A program made the translations under genes and the position numbers. The notes under the pieces were generated by a model. That model was not told where the DNA came from. It made no database searches and was given only the letters and a program-made list of their open reading frames with translations. From Paracentrotus lividus (taxonomy: Eukaryota; Echinodermata; Echinoidea; Camarodonta; Echinidae), in contig CALNVZ010003433.1 in the NCBI GenBank assembly GCA_940671915.1, positions 15,629,985 to 15,693,984 of the forward strand: a DNA stretch of 64,000 bases, read 5' to 3'. How positions within the stretch are numbered: position 1 is the first letter of the stretch; the number at the start of each line of letters is the position of its first letter. Below, in pieces: positions 47,801 to 59,188 of this stretch.

Positions 47801-49110
47801 ATGATAACTGTATTTTTTATAGTTGACAAAGCTGAATGGCTCATCAAGCAATTCGTGCTATTGTTGCAATTTGGAAAATAAAATACATTACAATACAATA
47901 AGTTCAATTAGAGATGGACTCGCGATATAGAAATTACAATAACTTTTCCATCATAATCAAGAACAAACAGCCAAAATCAAAATGTTTTTCTACTTATTTG
48001 ATGAATAGGCAGTGGCGGATCCAGGATTTCATAACAGGGGGGGGGGGCAAAATCGGAATTTCAGATTTTGGTATCACCCACATTTTTTTTCCCGCTACAC
48101 CGGGCGAGGGGGGGGGGGGTAGGTCAATCGGCCCGCTCATCGACCTTTTTTTTTTTTTTTTTGCTAGGGGGGGGGGTGGGGCCGGGGCCCGTGCGCCCCC
48201 TCCCCCCTGTTATCCGCGCCTGGAATAGGCCTACTCTCTTATCAGCCTAAAGGCCTCGTCACACCGAGTCCGGTCCGGTGACCGGTACGGCAAACCAGTC
48301 TCAAATCGATCCATGACGATCCCATAAAACCGTACGCGGTTGCCGTTTCAGGCTAGTACGGCATAGCCCGTGTTTGTTGTGACCAAGTCTCATTGCAAAT
48401 GTCACGGCCGATTCATTTCGACCGTTTTTGCCCATTGTTGAACCGGAACGGGCCCGTGCCGTGACCCGGACCGGACTCGGTGTGACGAGGCCTTAACCGT
48501 ATTTTTATGAAGAAAAAAGACTCCCCTTGTGTTTCCCAAGTCCATGAATCCTCAATATAGTTCCAAATAATATATAAACCTCTCTATATAAGCATTTTTT
48601 CCTTGTCCAGTCAGAAAACAGAATGTTAAGGGCGACAGATAATTTAGAAAATACTCTTTAACAACGTTTCCGTGGTCTATAAACCCCATATACACATGGT
48701 CTTAATAGGTAAAGCGCTTTATAAGAAACCGGTATTATTATTATTATTATATACACCTCACTTCTAAAAGTAATATCAGTTATGGGAGTTTTACAAAGAA
48801 ATCCACTCTAACCAATCAGAAATCGGTATTTTAATGACGTCATAGACATTCTGAAATACTCTTATCGCAATCGGTTAGAGCGCCCGTAAAAAGGTAGCCT
48901 TTCTTGCTTTCATGAACGGGAGGTCGTGAGTTCGAAACCCGGCCGAGTCATACCAAAGACTTACAAAAATGGTACCTAAAGTTGCCTTTTAACAAGGAGT
49001 TTGGGGGTAATAATAACATCATGCAGGGCCCGCTGGGAGAACAGTTGTCAGAACTGAAGTGGCTACCCTGGGTAAATAAAACAATATTATTATTATTATT
49101 ATTATTATTA

Positions 49111-49142
<32 letters not shown>

Positions 49143-51057
49143 TCTCATGTGTCAAAACTCCATATAAGTCCCATTAATCAAAGTAAAAGGAATATGCCTA
49201 TGTGATACTATTGATATTTGTCTTGTCCAATCGGAAAATAGCATTTTAATGACGTCATAAGGATTTGAAATTGTTCTCATCGAATTCTACGGGTCTGAAA
49301 ACCATAGATGGACTTCTCTTAAGAATTTAATTATTCGTCTTCGGTGAGGAATTAACTTTGGCGCACTTTGAGTTCATTCTGGCCCACTGTGCGACGGGGT
49401 ATGGGAAAAGAAATGGAGAGACGAGATAGGAGTAAATAACAAAAATAAAAGAGATTTTCTTTTGTTAAGGGCCTGAAATTTGCCTGAAATATGTGTATAT
49501 ATGCAGTTAGTGCAGTTATATTTCCATTTTACTTTTTCAAAGGTTGTTTTCAGAGCTTCATGTGGACGAAACACTGGTGTAGTTGCCGTGGATGACATCT
49601 TAGTAGAATCTTTACAAGGTTAGTTTTCTTGCTTTTCTCTCTTTGAGCAATACATGTGCAGGCAAACCACTGAGATAAGAATGAGCTGGAACTGGAAGCC
49701 CGACTGTTGCAACTACAGTATTTTTTCTAGAATCCCGGGTAAAGTTAAAGGTAATTGTCAGCAAAATATGAAGAAAGTAGCGCTGAAGAAATAATATCGT
49801 AGCAACATCACTCATACACCTTTGATCTTTGTCATTCAAACCCTATAATATTGTATAAGGACGGAATGTCGCTAAAGGTTTGTAAGTAGTCATTCATCTC
49901 AAGAGAGGTTACTATATTTTTTTTTATTCCTCCTTTGACCAATACTGGGTGGGTTTATTTTCGATGCTCGTATAGGTCTCTTAAATGACCGGATATTTGT
50001 TTTGCCCCTTTTCTCGCGGGCCCGGCAGCCGCTGAACAGCGCCAGAAGGACATTGCTGTATCCCCCTCTTGTTGAACACCAAACAGGGAAGCAGCAACTA
50101 CCATTTTTAACGTCTTTTGGTATGACGCAGCCGGGGATCGAACCCACGACCTCCCGATTATGAGGTGGACGCTCTATCCACTGAGCCAACACATCAGTTA
50201 ATAATTCATTGTTAAATTCTACTTAAAACAAGATTTTTATTTTCAACTTAAAATAAACCCAATAAACTACGTCATGATGCATTGCGATTAGTAAATTTTA
50301 ACTGATAAAGTATGAAGAATGTCATGAATGTGTAATATGCACCTGTCAAAGAATTATGAAAATGAATCATTTAATAAAAGAAAAGAGTTTCGTAACGATA
50401 AGTATCAATAGTTTTATAAGAAATAATACTGAAATTGTTATTCTAGGTTCAGATGTACCAACGACTGTGGATAATTCTGTACCGGCTACAGTTTTCGAGA
50501 CAACGGATTTCCAAGGGACAATTCTTCAACCTCGTGGAACAACACCAAATCCTTTTCCGAATAATAGTACCAATAACTTTCCACGCCAATCATGCCAAAC
50601 CTGCAAAATCATCATTGTCATAACCCTGATCATGCTAATAATAATTGCAGCCCTCTTGAGAATAAATGTCAAATTGTTAAGAATATGGCGTGGTCAGCTA
50701 GGCGCCATTTCTGCGGGCACTCGGGTCCGAATGCGTGATGGCACTGATGACGTAGATTGTGATGATGCTACGCCAGGCACTGACCACGTCCAGCAGAGGG
50801 AATTGGATCAGTACGATGTTCCGATGAGGCCGCGGGAACAGAGGGAACCAGGAGCCCTATCTGACGAAACACTTGTCCTGGATGACAGGGACTTGGATGA
50901 TCACCGAGCCGACGTTGAAAGTGACAATGATTACGTGAATCTTGATCAGTTTTTGCAGTGCTTTGATCAAACTCATCAGGAGACAGCCGATGAGTATGTT
51001 CCGATGAGGCCTCTGATACAGAATAAACCACATGTTTCTTATCAGGTAAAGCCATGA
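44892..51057 (+). CDS. Single-pass MAM-domain receptor-like protein with tyrosine motifs
   Basis: Five exons fit perfectly: 44,892-44,970; 45,428-45,565; 46,159-46,412; 49,543-49,618; 50,447-51,057 (385 residues). Exon 1 encodes a signal peptide (MRVDRVLCLVFMISL). Residues 27-182 form one MAM domain: it starts VVISCDFGRG, has DGYYVLQ and LQSP-like FILPSIK, LSFLYQFF, a GWLRAHGISFSC strand, and the diagnostic end NTGVVAVDDILVES. A Ser/Thr/Pro/Asn stalk follows, then a transmembrane helix (about 236-254, KIIIVITLIMLIIIAALL), then a basic stop-transfer. The acidic tail carries Tyr305 (YDVPMRP), Tyr345 (YVNLDQF) and Tyr366 (YVPMRP). MAM domains mediate adhesion. No kinase or phosphatase domain is present. 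Start could also be the ATG at 44,850. I know no named orthologue. Confidence 0.82.
45178..45256 (+). mobile_element. tRNA-like SINE head (plus)
   Basis: Contains TAGCTTAGTTGGTAGAGCAC (box-A-like) and TCTCGGATTCGAAGCCC (box-B-like) with tRNA spacing, in the first intron of the MAM gene. The acceptor stem is not paired, so a functional tRNA is unlikely. Confidence 0.45.
45653..45704 (+). repeat. (AAAG)n / (AAG)n microsatellite
   Basis: About 50 bp of AAAG units changing to AAG units in an intron of the MAM gene. Confidence 0.9.
48250..48494. mobile_element. Short inverted-repeat element, AAGGCCTCGTCACACCGAGT ends
   Basis: The left end AAGGCCTCGTCACACCGAGT with CCGGTCCGG is repeated inverted at the right (CCGGACCGGACT, then CGGTGTGACGAGGCCTT). 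About 245 bp, GC-rich and non-coding. Shorter internal palindromes (CCGGTGACCGG) occur near the left tip. Confidence 0.75.
48860..49142 (+). mobile_element. tRNA-derived SINE (plus)
   Basis: The head shows GGTTAGAGCGCCCG and GGTCGTGAGTTCGAAACCC as box-A and box-B-like motifs. The body carries GCAGGGCCCGCTGGGAGAAC and GAAGTGGCTACCCTGGGTAA, then a long ATT microsatellite tail (49,084-49,140). It is the same family as the element at 37,975-38,228. Confidence 0.75.
49905..50195 (-). mobile_element. tRNA-derived SINE, second family (minus)
   Basis: On the minus strand TTGGCTCAGTGGATAGAGCG and GTGGGTTCGATCCCCGG form strong box-A and box-B-like motifs. The body that follows (CCCTGTTTGGTGTTCAACAA, GCGGCTGCCGGGCCCGCGAG) ends in an A-rich tail near 49,915. 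It lies in the fourth intron of the MAM gene. The tRNA part resembles an Arg- or Met-type tRNA but lacks a paired acceptor stem. Confidence 0.65.
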
Positions 51058-53007
51058 ACTAAGAGAGATGTTAGTGAATGCAGGAGTACATTAAATGCTG
51101 CCTTGTCCAGGGGGGGTAACACAAGACTTACGATTGATTAAAAGTTACGATTGATTTTTCTCTGGTAGGCCTCATCATGGACAGGATGCTCCCGTTGATG
51201 ATCTTAATCCTAACCCTACCCTAACCCTGCTCTTAATCATATCCAAATCCTAATCCATGACTGTACCTTGTTTTCAAATGGGGTTACACCAGAAAAAAAA
51301 ATCAATCGTAACCTTTAATCAATCGTAAGTCTTTGTGTTACACCCCCTGGTTATTACGGTAAGCTTGAATTTTTCGGATCAGATATCTCAAGGCGTACAT
51401 CAGAACATTCGTGTCTTCTTTGATCCGATTAGGAAAACATCCTTTATCATCGGCAGATGATACAATAGTGAATTCGATAGCGACCGAAAGTACATCGCCT
51501 GTAGTTGTCTTGATGATTACTTGAATGGCTGCTGGGATCATCCAGGCTACGCTAAAATTCATCAAAAGTGTCAGAACATTATGCATGCTCATAACGTTCG
51601 AGAAGTTGTGCGAGATGAACCTATATTTTTACACTCAACTCAACATGAATTGTACACCTCTGAACTTGGGCATTAACCTCCCCATCCCGCTTACTTCCAT
51701 TTTGAAAACGCCATGAGATGCTTTGCCCCACACTGTAAAAATATTTGTATTTTTACAGCAAATCTGCTGTCAGCAGAGTCGCCATAAAAAATGTAATTAA
51801 AAAAACAGTTTTGTTGTAAGTTTCTCCTGCAAATAATTACGTGAGAAATACAAAATATAAATCAGGAGTAACACATTTTTCCGTTTAACCCAAATACATA
51901 TGCTATAAAACTCTAATGATATTTTCCTTCTCTTTCATCAATCTTAAGGGAGAAATTTACAAAAAACTTTTTAATTACATTTTGTATTGGCGACTCTTGC
52001 TACATCACTTCCTTGTATTTTTTCTGTTATTTTTTTTTTTTTTTTTTTGTGTACAGTGCAGGTCTTTATCTGAGATAACCACTCGAACACAATGCACAAA
52101 CGAGGTTCGTTGAGATATTCACAATATTCTCACAATTACTCTCTTATGACCCGTTATCAATTCTATATATGCATTCACCTCGCAAAGTCACATCGTCCGT
52201 TTTGCGGTCGATTGTTGTTGTTTAGTTTTATACTGGTCGTGATATTTTTTAAATTTATATCCTGTATAAATTTAGTTCTTGGAATTATAACAAAAATAAT
52301 GGTTTATGACTTTACAATAAATATTCTTTTAACTTGCTTAAGGGAAATGTCTATACTTTCTTGCATAATAAAATAAAAGATATGATATGATAATATTACG
52401 ACTATCATTAACATTAAAATTGAAGAACGTAATAAAAAAAATAACAAATGGTATAGACACTATTTTTAAAAAGAAGATTGTTTGTCTCTTATCTTGTCTT
52501 CTGACATATTCCTTATATATGATTGATAGTGAAAATTCATATTCAATGGTGTTTGGATTAGGCTCTCTTTTTTTTTTTTTTTTTTAAATTATGTGAAATT
52601 GTAAACAACTATAGGCAACAAACACCCACACAACAAAATGTTGAAAAAGACAAACAGCTGTCTTGCCTTAAGCATATTTACGCCAATATTAAGGTTCTCA
52701 ACATCCAAAATAATGTACACTCCTGGTCGTTCAAATTTAATTCATAACTATAGTATCAGTTTCACGTTGTCAAGAATAACTTTGTCCCACGGTATGTTAC
52801 ACTCTTTGATTAAATGATAAAATTGTAGAAGTTATCACGCCAAGCATTAAAACATATTTCCGCACGCAAAGGGGTTTGTATAATATTGTTTACATAAAAA
52901 AATCATATATAATTATGTCTTTTCGATATGTAAGTAATATTTTCAATGAATGTTTAATTAGTTTGCTATAATGTGAAAGTTGCGTGACGTAGCGGGCTAT
53001 TCACTAA

Positions 53008-53257
53008 TGCGGCGGTCACAACTCGCCGTACCTTCGACGTGCAACTACTACGATGATTTCGTAGAAAATTCATGCAGCGGAGGTACCTTGCAGGTACAAT
53101 GCATGTACGACGCGCAGGAAGTTTTTACATACCCTTACTACAGAAACGCAGGAATCGCAGAAGTTGACCCAGACCTGTGCGTGCATGCATTGTACATGCA
53201 ACGCCAGGCTACGTTGATTGCCGTGCCCGTAGCCCACGACGAGTTATGACCGCCGCA
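53008..53257. mobile_element. Short inverted-repeat element, TGCGGCGGTCACAACTCG ends
   Basis: Left end TGCGGCGGTCACAACTCG, right end CGAGTTATGACCGCCGCA, one mismatch. The 250 bp interior is also partly self-complementary (CATGCAGCGG..., TGCATGTACG / GTACATGCAACG). The reading frame across it follows the palindrome and is not a gene. Confidence 0.75.
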
Positions 53258-53479
53258 CAAGACTAGACTGTCAACAAACAAGTTAGGCGATCGACTTCAT
53301 GTTCAAGGTTTAGGGAACTAACTTTACGTTGCAAGACGTCAATCAACATTAACTTGCCACTATCCATCAAAATAGAAGTCGAAGTATAGTTATATTGTCA
53401 GTGTTGTAATAAGATGACGTCATGTTGGCGTGAAGTACCAGGAAACGCTGAAAATGTCATATCGGAACGATGTCAGTAT

Positions 53480-53518
<39 letters not shown>

Positions 53519-54594
53519 TGGGAGTACTATTATAACTCTTACAAAATACTTGTTCATAAAGTATTACAACATAGCTTTAAAAAATTAAATTATAGTTGAA
53601 ATGAAGTTGCATTTTTAAAGCATTTGCAAATTGGGAATAGTATAAATAGATATACTCCTTGACAACGGAGCAAATAAATTTCCCCTCAGTTTGAGTGTTG
53701 GCGTTTTACTCTGCCCCTGTCTTGGCACTTTAAGTCCATTATTTCTTTGCGAAACATGTAACGAAATATGTAACAGTTTTGGGAGAAATGTGAAACAGTT
53801 TCATGATTTATATAGTTTACTCACCTACCAATTGTTTTGCCTTTGTTCCTTTGTATACCTTATTGTTTAAGAGTGGCCGGGTCTGGTAATCTGCTGTTGT
53901 TAGGGGGGAAAAGGGACAAGATTTCCCTTACGGAATATAAAATAGTCGAAAGCACTATCATGGGTATGAATGAAATTTATACTCGCATTTTATTTTTAGT
54001 CTTGTGAAGTCTTGTGAACAGGGAACGCATAAGCCTCGGAATCTACGATACATAGCTCCGATATGGTTTGGTCTAATAATTATTTCCAATGCTGTATTAT
54101 TTTAGATCAGAGCTCAATAGTACAAACTACACCCAGCAACTCCAAATTTACCCAAACCTTCTCACTTGTTAAAGAAAAAAATTGATGTTCTAAAAATTAT
54201 GGAAATTCAAGCATATCCAAATTATTCCGTTTTCATTTTTTTTCTAATATCATATAAAAAGGCAGAAAGTGAACTTTCTACATATTCTAGAAATGTGATC
54301 TTCTCTATTATACAGTTCGCTTAATAATTCTTTGTTCCCTTTCTTCGAAATGTTTATGTTCACTAATTCGTGAAATATGCATTATTATGTGCTCCATCAA
54401 AATTAATGACAGAGGAGGATTTAAGCTTTACAACGATGTATTATACATCTAATTTATCAATACAATTGTGATCAAGTTATGATAACACATCGATTATTCT
54501 CGGTTTCTTTTTTTTTTTCTGGGACGCACTGTATAAAAGAACAGAGAAGCTTGATAAAGTGTAAGAGAAAGATATGTGTGAAACAGGGAGAGAA

Positions 54595-54632
<38 letters not shown>

Positions 54633-54961
54633 GAGTTTTAAACCAAAATTTCATTTTGACGACGAGAGCATTGTGAAGGATTTTTAAGACATCTGCCCCA
54701 CTTTTTTTGGGGGGGGGGGGTGGCGCTGACAGGCCAATAATCAAGGCCATTCACATCAACGAAGCTGTAACATTATTATTTCTCTTTATCAAAACATTAT
54801 TTGTGGCCGGGTCAGAGCTTACAACTTTGAACAAATAATTGTGTCTTGAATGTAACGTCACGTCACCGAACACCTTTGCTTCCAGGTCAGAACCCGTCCA
54901 TGAAATTCGTAATAGGATCGTAACACCGCGACGCGATATGTTTGCGCACACACTTGATGCT

Positions 54962-55190
54962 CCAGTCACACAGACACTTACGTTTAGTTACGTATACGTT
55001 GTTTTATCCATCTTTCATCTTCTATTCTATCTATTCTTATGTATTTCTTTGTTTTATTGAATGAACGAAATTATCACTGTTTCAACTGCTGACTATGATG
55101 GGAAGGCATCCGTGGGGATCCGCAGAACAGAAAATATATTTTTTTTTGGACGCAAACTGACGTAACTCAACGTAAGTGTCTGTGTGACTG
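54962..55190. repeat. Separated inverted repeat (foldback, 160 bp loop)
   Basis: CAGTCACACAGACACTTACG (54,962 onward) and its complement CGTAAGTGTCTGTGTGACTG (ending about 55,190), both adjoining ACGTAAC/GTTACGT-type sequence. They are probably the ends of a decayed non-autonomous element. Confidence 0.65.
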
Positions 55191-57291
55191 CCGCATTAAA
55201 CCCTGACCGCTCGCCCAGCAGCATTCTGAAGAACACAGTGAGAATTAGTAGGGACTGAAAACTGATAGAGGTGTTATAATCATTTGTTATAGTTTGTTTC
55301 ACTTTTTGACCCTGTCCTCGATACAGTTTCCTTTGTAAAACTTTCTGCACGAACACGATTTTTGGGGGTGAAGGGTCTTTTATGAAGTGGTAGGAAACTA
55401 CAAAAGTCAGTACAAAATCATGAATTGTCTTCAGGTCATAATTTTTATGACTACATATTCTGTTATTGAGATTTTCAAAGACCTCTTAGAATGCCTGGTT
55501 TTAGGTCTATACATTTCCAATTTTCTTCTCTCGCTTCGCGCTCAAACTAGTTTTTTAAAATCAGCTAAAACCTCGCCATAAAGATTTTTTAAAAGCACAT
55601 AAAAATAAAAATAAAAAACAATTTGAAAAAGAGGGTAACTTTACAACAACAAAAAAGCTTACGTTGTCATGCTTGAATATGTGGGGTAAATATCCGAGTG
55701 ATGAGTTAGGTAACTTTTATGAGGCCAAAACCTTTCTTTCGAACACTTCTATTGGACAATACTGGATCCGCCCTGCACCGAAACAGAGTCAATGTGACGG
55801 AAATATAAACTCTTGAACTTGTAGTGTATAGAGAGCATTGATCCAAACAATAGAAGTGCGATATGATAAAACTGCAGTGCAATTTTCTTATAATGTTGTA
55901 TGTTTTGAAAACAAAAAGGGCAAGGTTTGAGACACGGTTGGAGATTTACCAATTTTGATGATAGGACAATCTTTCTTTACAGGTGCGAAGTTAGGAATTT
56001 AGTTATTAACCAGACTAGTTATCTACGAGATAAACGACAGGACTGTGATATATTTATTTGACTGTTTTGATCTTCATGTCATCATGAATCTGTCAATGGC
56101 AAGGTTTAAACAAGGTAAGTGAAACTGTGAAACTGTACCTCAATTACAATTATTTTCGAGAATGAAAATGTTGAAAAAAATAATCTAATTTTCAGCTTGC
56201 AAAAACCACCACAGATTTCTGTACTTTGTGCTGTTTGTGATATACATGTAGTGTATATAGCAAGCTGTATGGAATTCATTTCAAAAGGGACTAAATTATT
56301 AAAAAAAAACAACAACATTGTTTTGCTTGTGCCCAAATCGAATTATATCATAAAGTAGTAAGTTCTTAAGAATTGATTTACTCGAAATCTATAAAGTGGT
56401 TTTAGTCCCTTTTGGAATGAAGTTCCTCAAAAAGCGATAACAGATTAAGTTAGGTATTAAGGCATTATGATTTTACATTGACGTCAGTAAATGACAGACA
56501 AATTTTACTATACAGGATATGCCATGTTTGACCCATACTTCCTTTTGTCATGGGGGTGGAGGTAGTAATATATACTGGGCGTTAGAAATCAGAGGCCTAA
56601 TGTTTGTGGGAAAGGGCTGAACCGAGTTTGATTGGTGTACAAGTGGAATGTGATATTTTGCAATTAGTATTAATGAAAAAATTAAAAGAAAACAAACCCT
56701 CTATTATCATGTTTTTAAACTTTTGTTTTTGTTTTCGCCCTTATGACAAGGTAGGTTGGAAATGGTAATGGTTTGATTGCCATTGTGATTAAAATTTAGG
56801 TGAAATTCACAATACATTTCTAAAATTGAAATGTCTATCGTTTAAAATTTTATTCAACCAAGTTTGTACCCCAGTCAAGTGTAACTTTTATTCGCTTTCC
56901 CTATAAAAAAAAAAGAAAAAGACTTAATCCTGTAACCCCACATGAAGATCTAACTTAAAAGAACAATCTGAACCCCATACTTGACACTGGCCATGAATGA
57001 GGGGTCCTTGGCGACGCAGGCGAACTAAAAGGCGTTAAAATGGAGGAGAGGCTAAAATGCATACAGAAGACGTGGCCGCTCATTTCTTTTAGTTAACCTC
57101 GGGGGTCTGTCATTGTCTGCATGGCGTGAAATTGGTAGGCAAATTAACGAAATTAAAGCTAGAGCAAAATGATGTTGCTTGAGAAAAATAAATTTAGAAA
57201 TTCTACTTATGACGCATAGTTTTTATTTGAAAGTATTTTCTTTCTTTTTTCGAAGGTAGTTGAAGAAATATATGTTGTCCTCTCTTTTCAG

Positions 57292-59000
57292 CACTAAATG
57301 GCGTGAACCACTTGAATGTTCCTCGTGCCTCGTGCTATGTCCCACAAATGAGATCGTTCAGTGTGCAGAAGAGGGGAGGAGAAGATAATGATTACACACA
57401 TATAATCGTTGGAGCAGGATCTGCAGGCTGTGTCCTTGCCAACCGCCTCTCTGCTGACTCTAGCAACAATGTTCTGCTACTTGAAGCAGGGCCAGAGGAC
57501 AATTCTTGGAAGATCCAGATGCCTGCTGCCCTAGACTATCCGAGGAACAACAAGACATATAACTGGTATTACCACACAGTTCCTCAGAGGCATATGAACA
57601 ACAGAAAGATGCATTGGCCAAGGGGCAAGGTCCTCGGCGGTTCGTCGTCCATCAATTCACTGGTATATGTCAGGGGACATGCATATGACTACGACCGATG
57701 GGAAAAAGAGGGCGCCACAGGATGGTCCTACGCAGATTGCTTACCATACTTCAAGCATTCACAGTGCCATGAACTCGGTGCAGATGACTACCGGGGAGGG
57801 GATGGTCCCTTGCATGTCTCGAGGGGTAAAGCAAATAGTCCTCTTTTTGATGCATTTCTCAAAGCGGGGAAACAATGTGGATATCCATTTACATCCGATA
57901 TGAATGGACATCAACAAGAAGGGTTTGGGTGGATGGACATGACAATTCATAAAGGTGTCAGATGGAGCGCAGCCAACGCTTACCTGCGTTCAGGTAATGT
58001 CCTAAAGCGAAAAAACCTGGTCATCTCTCCCGAATCTTTAGCAAACAGGATTGTATTTGAGGGGACAAAGGCTGTAGGAATTGAGTACACGAAAAATAAC
58101 GCAAAGATGGTTGCAATGGCAACGCATGACGTGATTTTATCAGGAGGTACGCTTAATTCGCCACAGCTACTACTCTTGTCCGGTGTAGGAAACGGAGATG
58201 AACTGAAGCAACTTGATATCCCAGTTGTGGCGCATCTTCCAGGTGTAGGACAGAACCTTCAGGATCATCTACAGTTCTTCGTCGAATACCATTGTACCAA
58301 AACCCCAAAATCGCAGTGGAGAGATCATGTCACGATGATGGCTAACTGGCTTGAATGGTTCGTGTTCCAGACCGGACTTGGAGCCACTACTAACATCGAA
58401 GCAGGTGCTTTCCTTAGGACTCGTCCTGGAGTAGATCATCCTGACATTCAGCTGTTATGCGTTCCGTCAGCAAACCGTGATCATAGCTTTACTGTCCATG
58501 TTAATACTTTGAGAGAGACAAGCAGAGGGTTCATAAAGCTGAGATCACGTGATCCTAGGGAACATCCTTTAATTGACCCGAATTACCTCGACACTGTAAA
58601 CGACCGAAGGGACTTGCGGGAAGGGGTCAATCTCACCCGAGAGATCATCGCCCAAAGCGCCTTTGATCAGCATCGCGGTGAGGAACTCTCACCAGGAACA
58701 TCAATCCAGTCAGATTCTGAAATCGACACCTTCCTCCGTGAAAACGCAAAAACAAATTACCATCCTTGTTGCACCTGCAAAATGGGATCTGAAGAGGACC
58801 CAATGGCAGTTGTTGACAGCAATACACGAGTCTTTGGCCTGGAGAATCTCAGGGTCGTCGATGCCTCCATAATGCCAAGTAATGTAAGCGGTAATCTAAA
58901 TGCCCCAACTATCATGATTGCTGAGAAGGCCGCCGACATTATCCTTTGTAAAGATCCTCTTCCTAGAGTCAACGCACCGGTATGGACACCAGCTTTGTAA
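57292..59000 (+). CDS. CHDH: Choline dehydrogenase, large 3' exon
   Basis: A flavoprotein of the GMC oxidoreductase family that oxidises choline to betaine aldehyde in mitochondria. Counting from codon 57,303, GAGSAG (37-42) binds FAD, GKVLGGSSSIN (108-118) is GMC signature 1, SGGTLNSPQLLLLSGVG is signature 2, and NYHPCCTCKMG (His487) with SGNLNAPTIM (Asn533) supply the catalytic His and Asn. The C terminus NAPVWTPAL resembles that of vertebrate CHDH. The exon is open from the acceptor CTCTTTTCAG (57,291) with one base carried from an upstream exon. The codon at 57,303 is GTG, and the first in-frame ATG is 57,348 (550 residues). The stretch before GGEDNDYTHII is basic and hydroxylated, like a mitochondrial presequence. 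Vertebrate CHDH is about 590 residues, so little is missing. Confidence 0.92.
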
Positions 59001-59188
59001 TTGGACACCAAAGGAAAAGGAAAGCTTTGTTTCTTTGTACTGTATATGACTGTAAATAACTTACTTCAAGCAAGGAACTCCATGTTAGACGTTTACCCTG
59101 CCAACGCTCAATCTGGTCGCCATTTAGAAGAAATCTAGAATTCAACAAAATTAGAAAAGTCCAGACTTGTTGGCTGCAACGAAGAAGA

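Larger units (their letters stand above)
46413..49542 (+). other. Third intron of the MAM gene
   Basis: About 3.1 kb. It holds a poly-G element near 48,007-48,226 (CAGTGGCGGATCC on the left, CCCCTGTTATCCGCGCCTGG on the right), a GC-rich inverted pair (CGTCACACCGAGTCCGGTCC at 48,257 and its complement near 48,470-48,490), a SINE, and an (ATT)n run. No additional exon is needed, since exon 3 (phase 0) joins exon 4 directly. Confidence 0.6.
51058..57291. other. Intergenic region between the MAM and CHDH genes
   Basis: About 6.2 kb, AT-rich, without a supported gene. It contains T-runs (52,030-52,048; 52,568-52,586; 53,482-53,515), a short inverted-repeat element (53,008-53,257), a GA run (54,597-54,632) and a separated inverted repeat (54,962-55,190). 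Upstream exon(s) of CHDH must lie here, if the 1.7 kb exon is not the first coding exon, but no convincing one was identified. Confidence 0.5.

Noticed and set aside
43803..50195. Four tRNA-like sequences as functional tRNA genes
   Set aside because: They have internal promoter-like boxes but unpaired acceptor stems and SINE bodies or tails.
52980..53249. 89-residue frame with several Cys and Tyr
   Set aside because: It coincides with a 250 bp inverted-repeat element; composition follows the palindrome.
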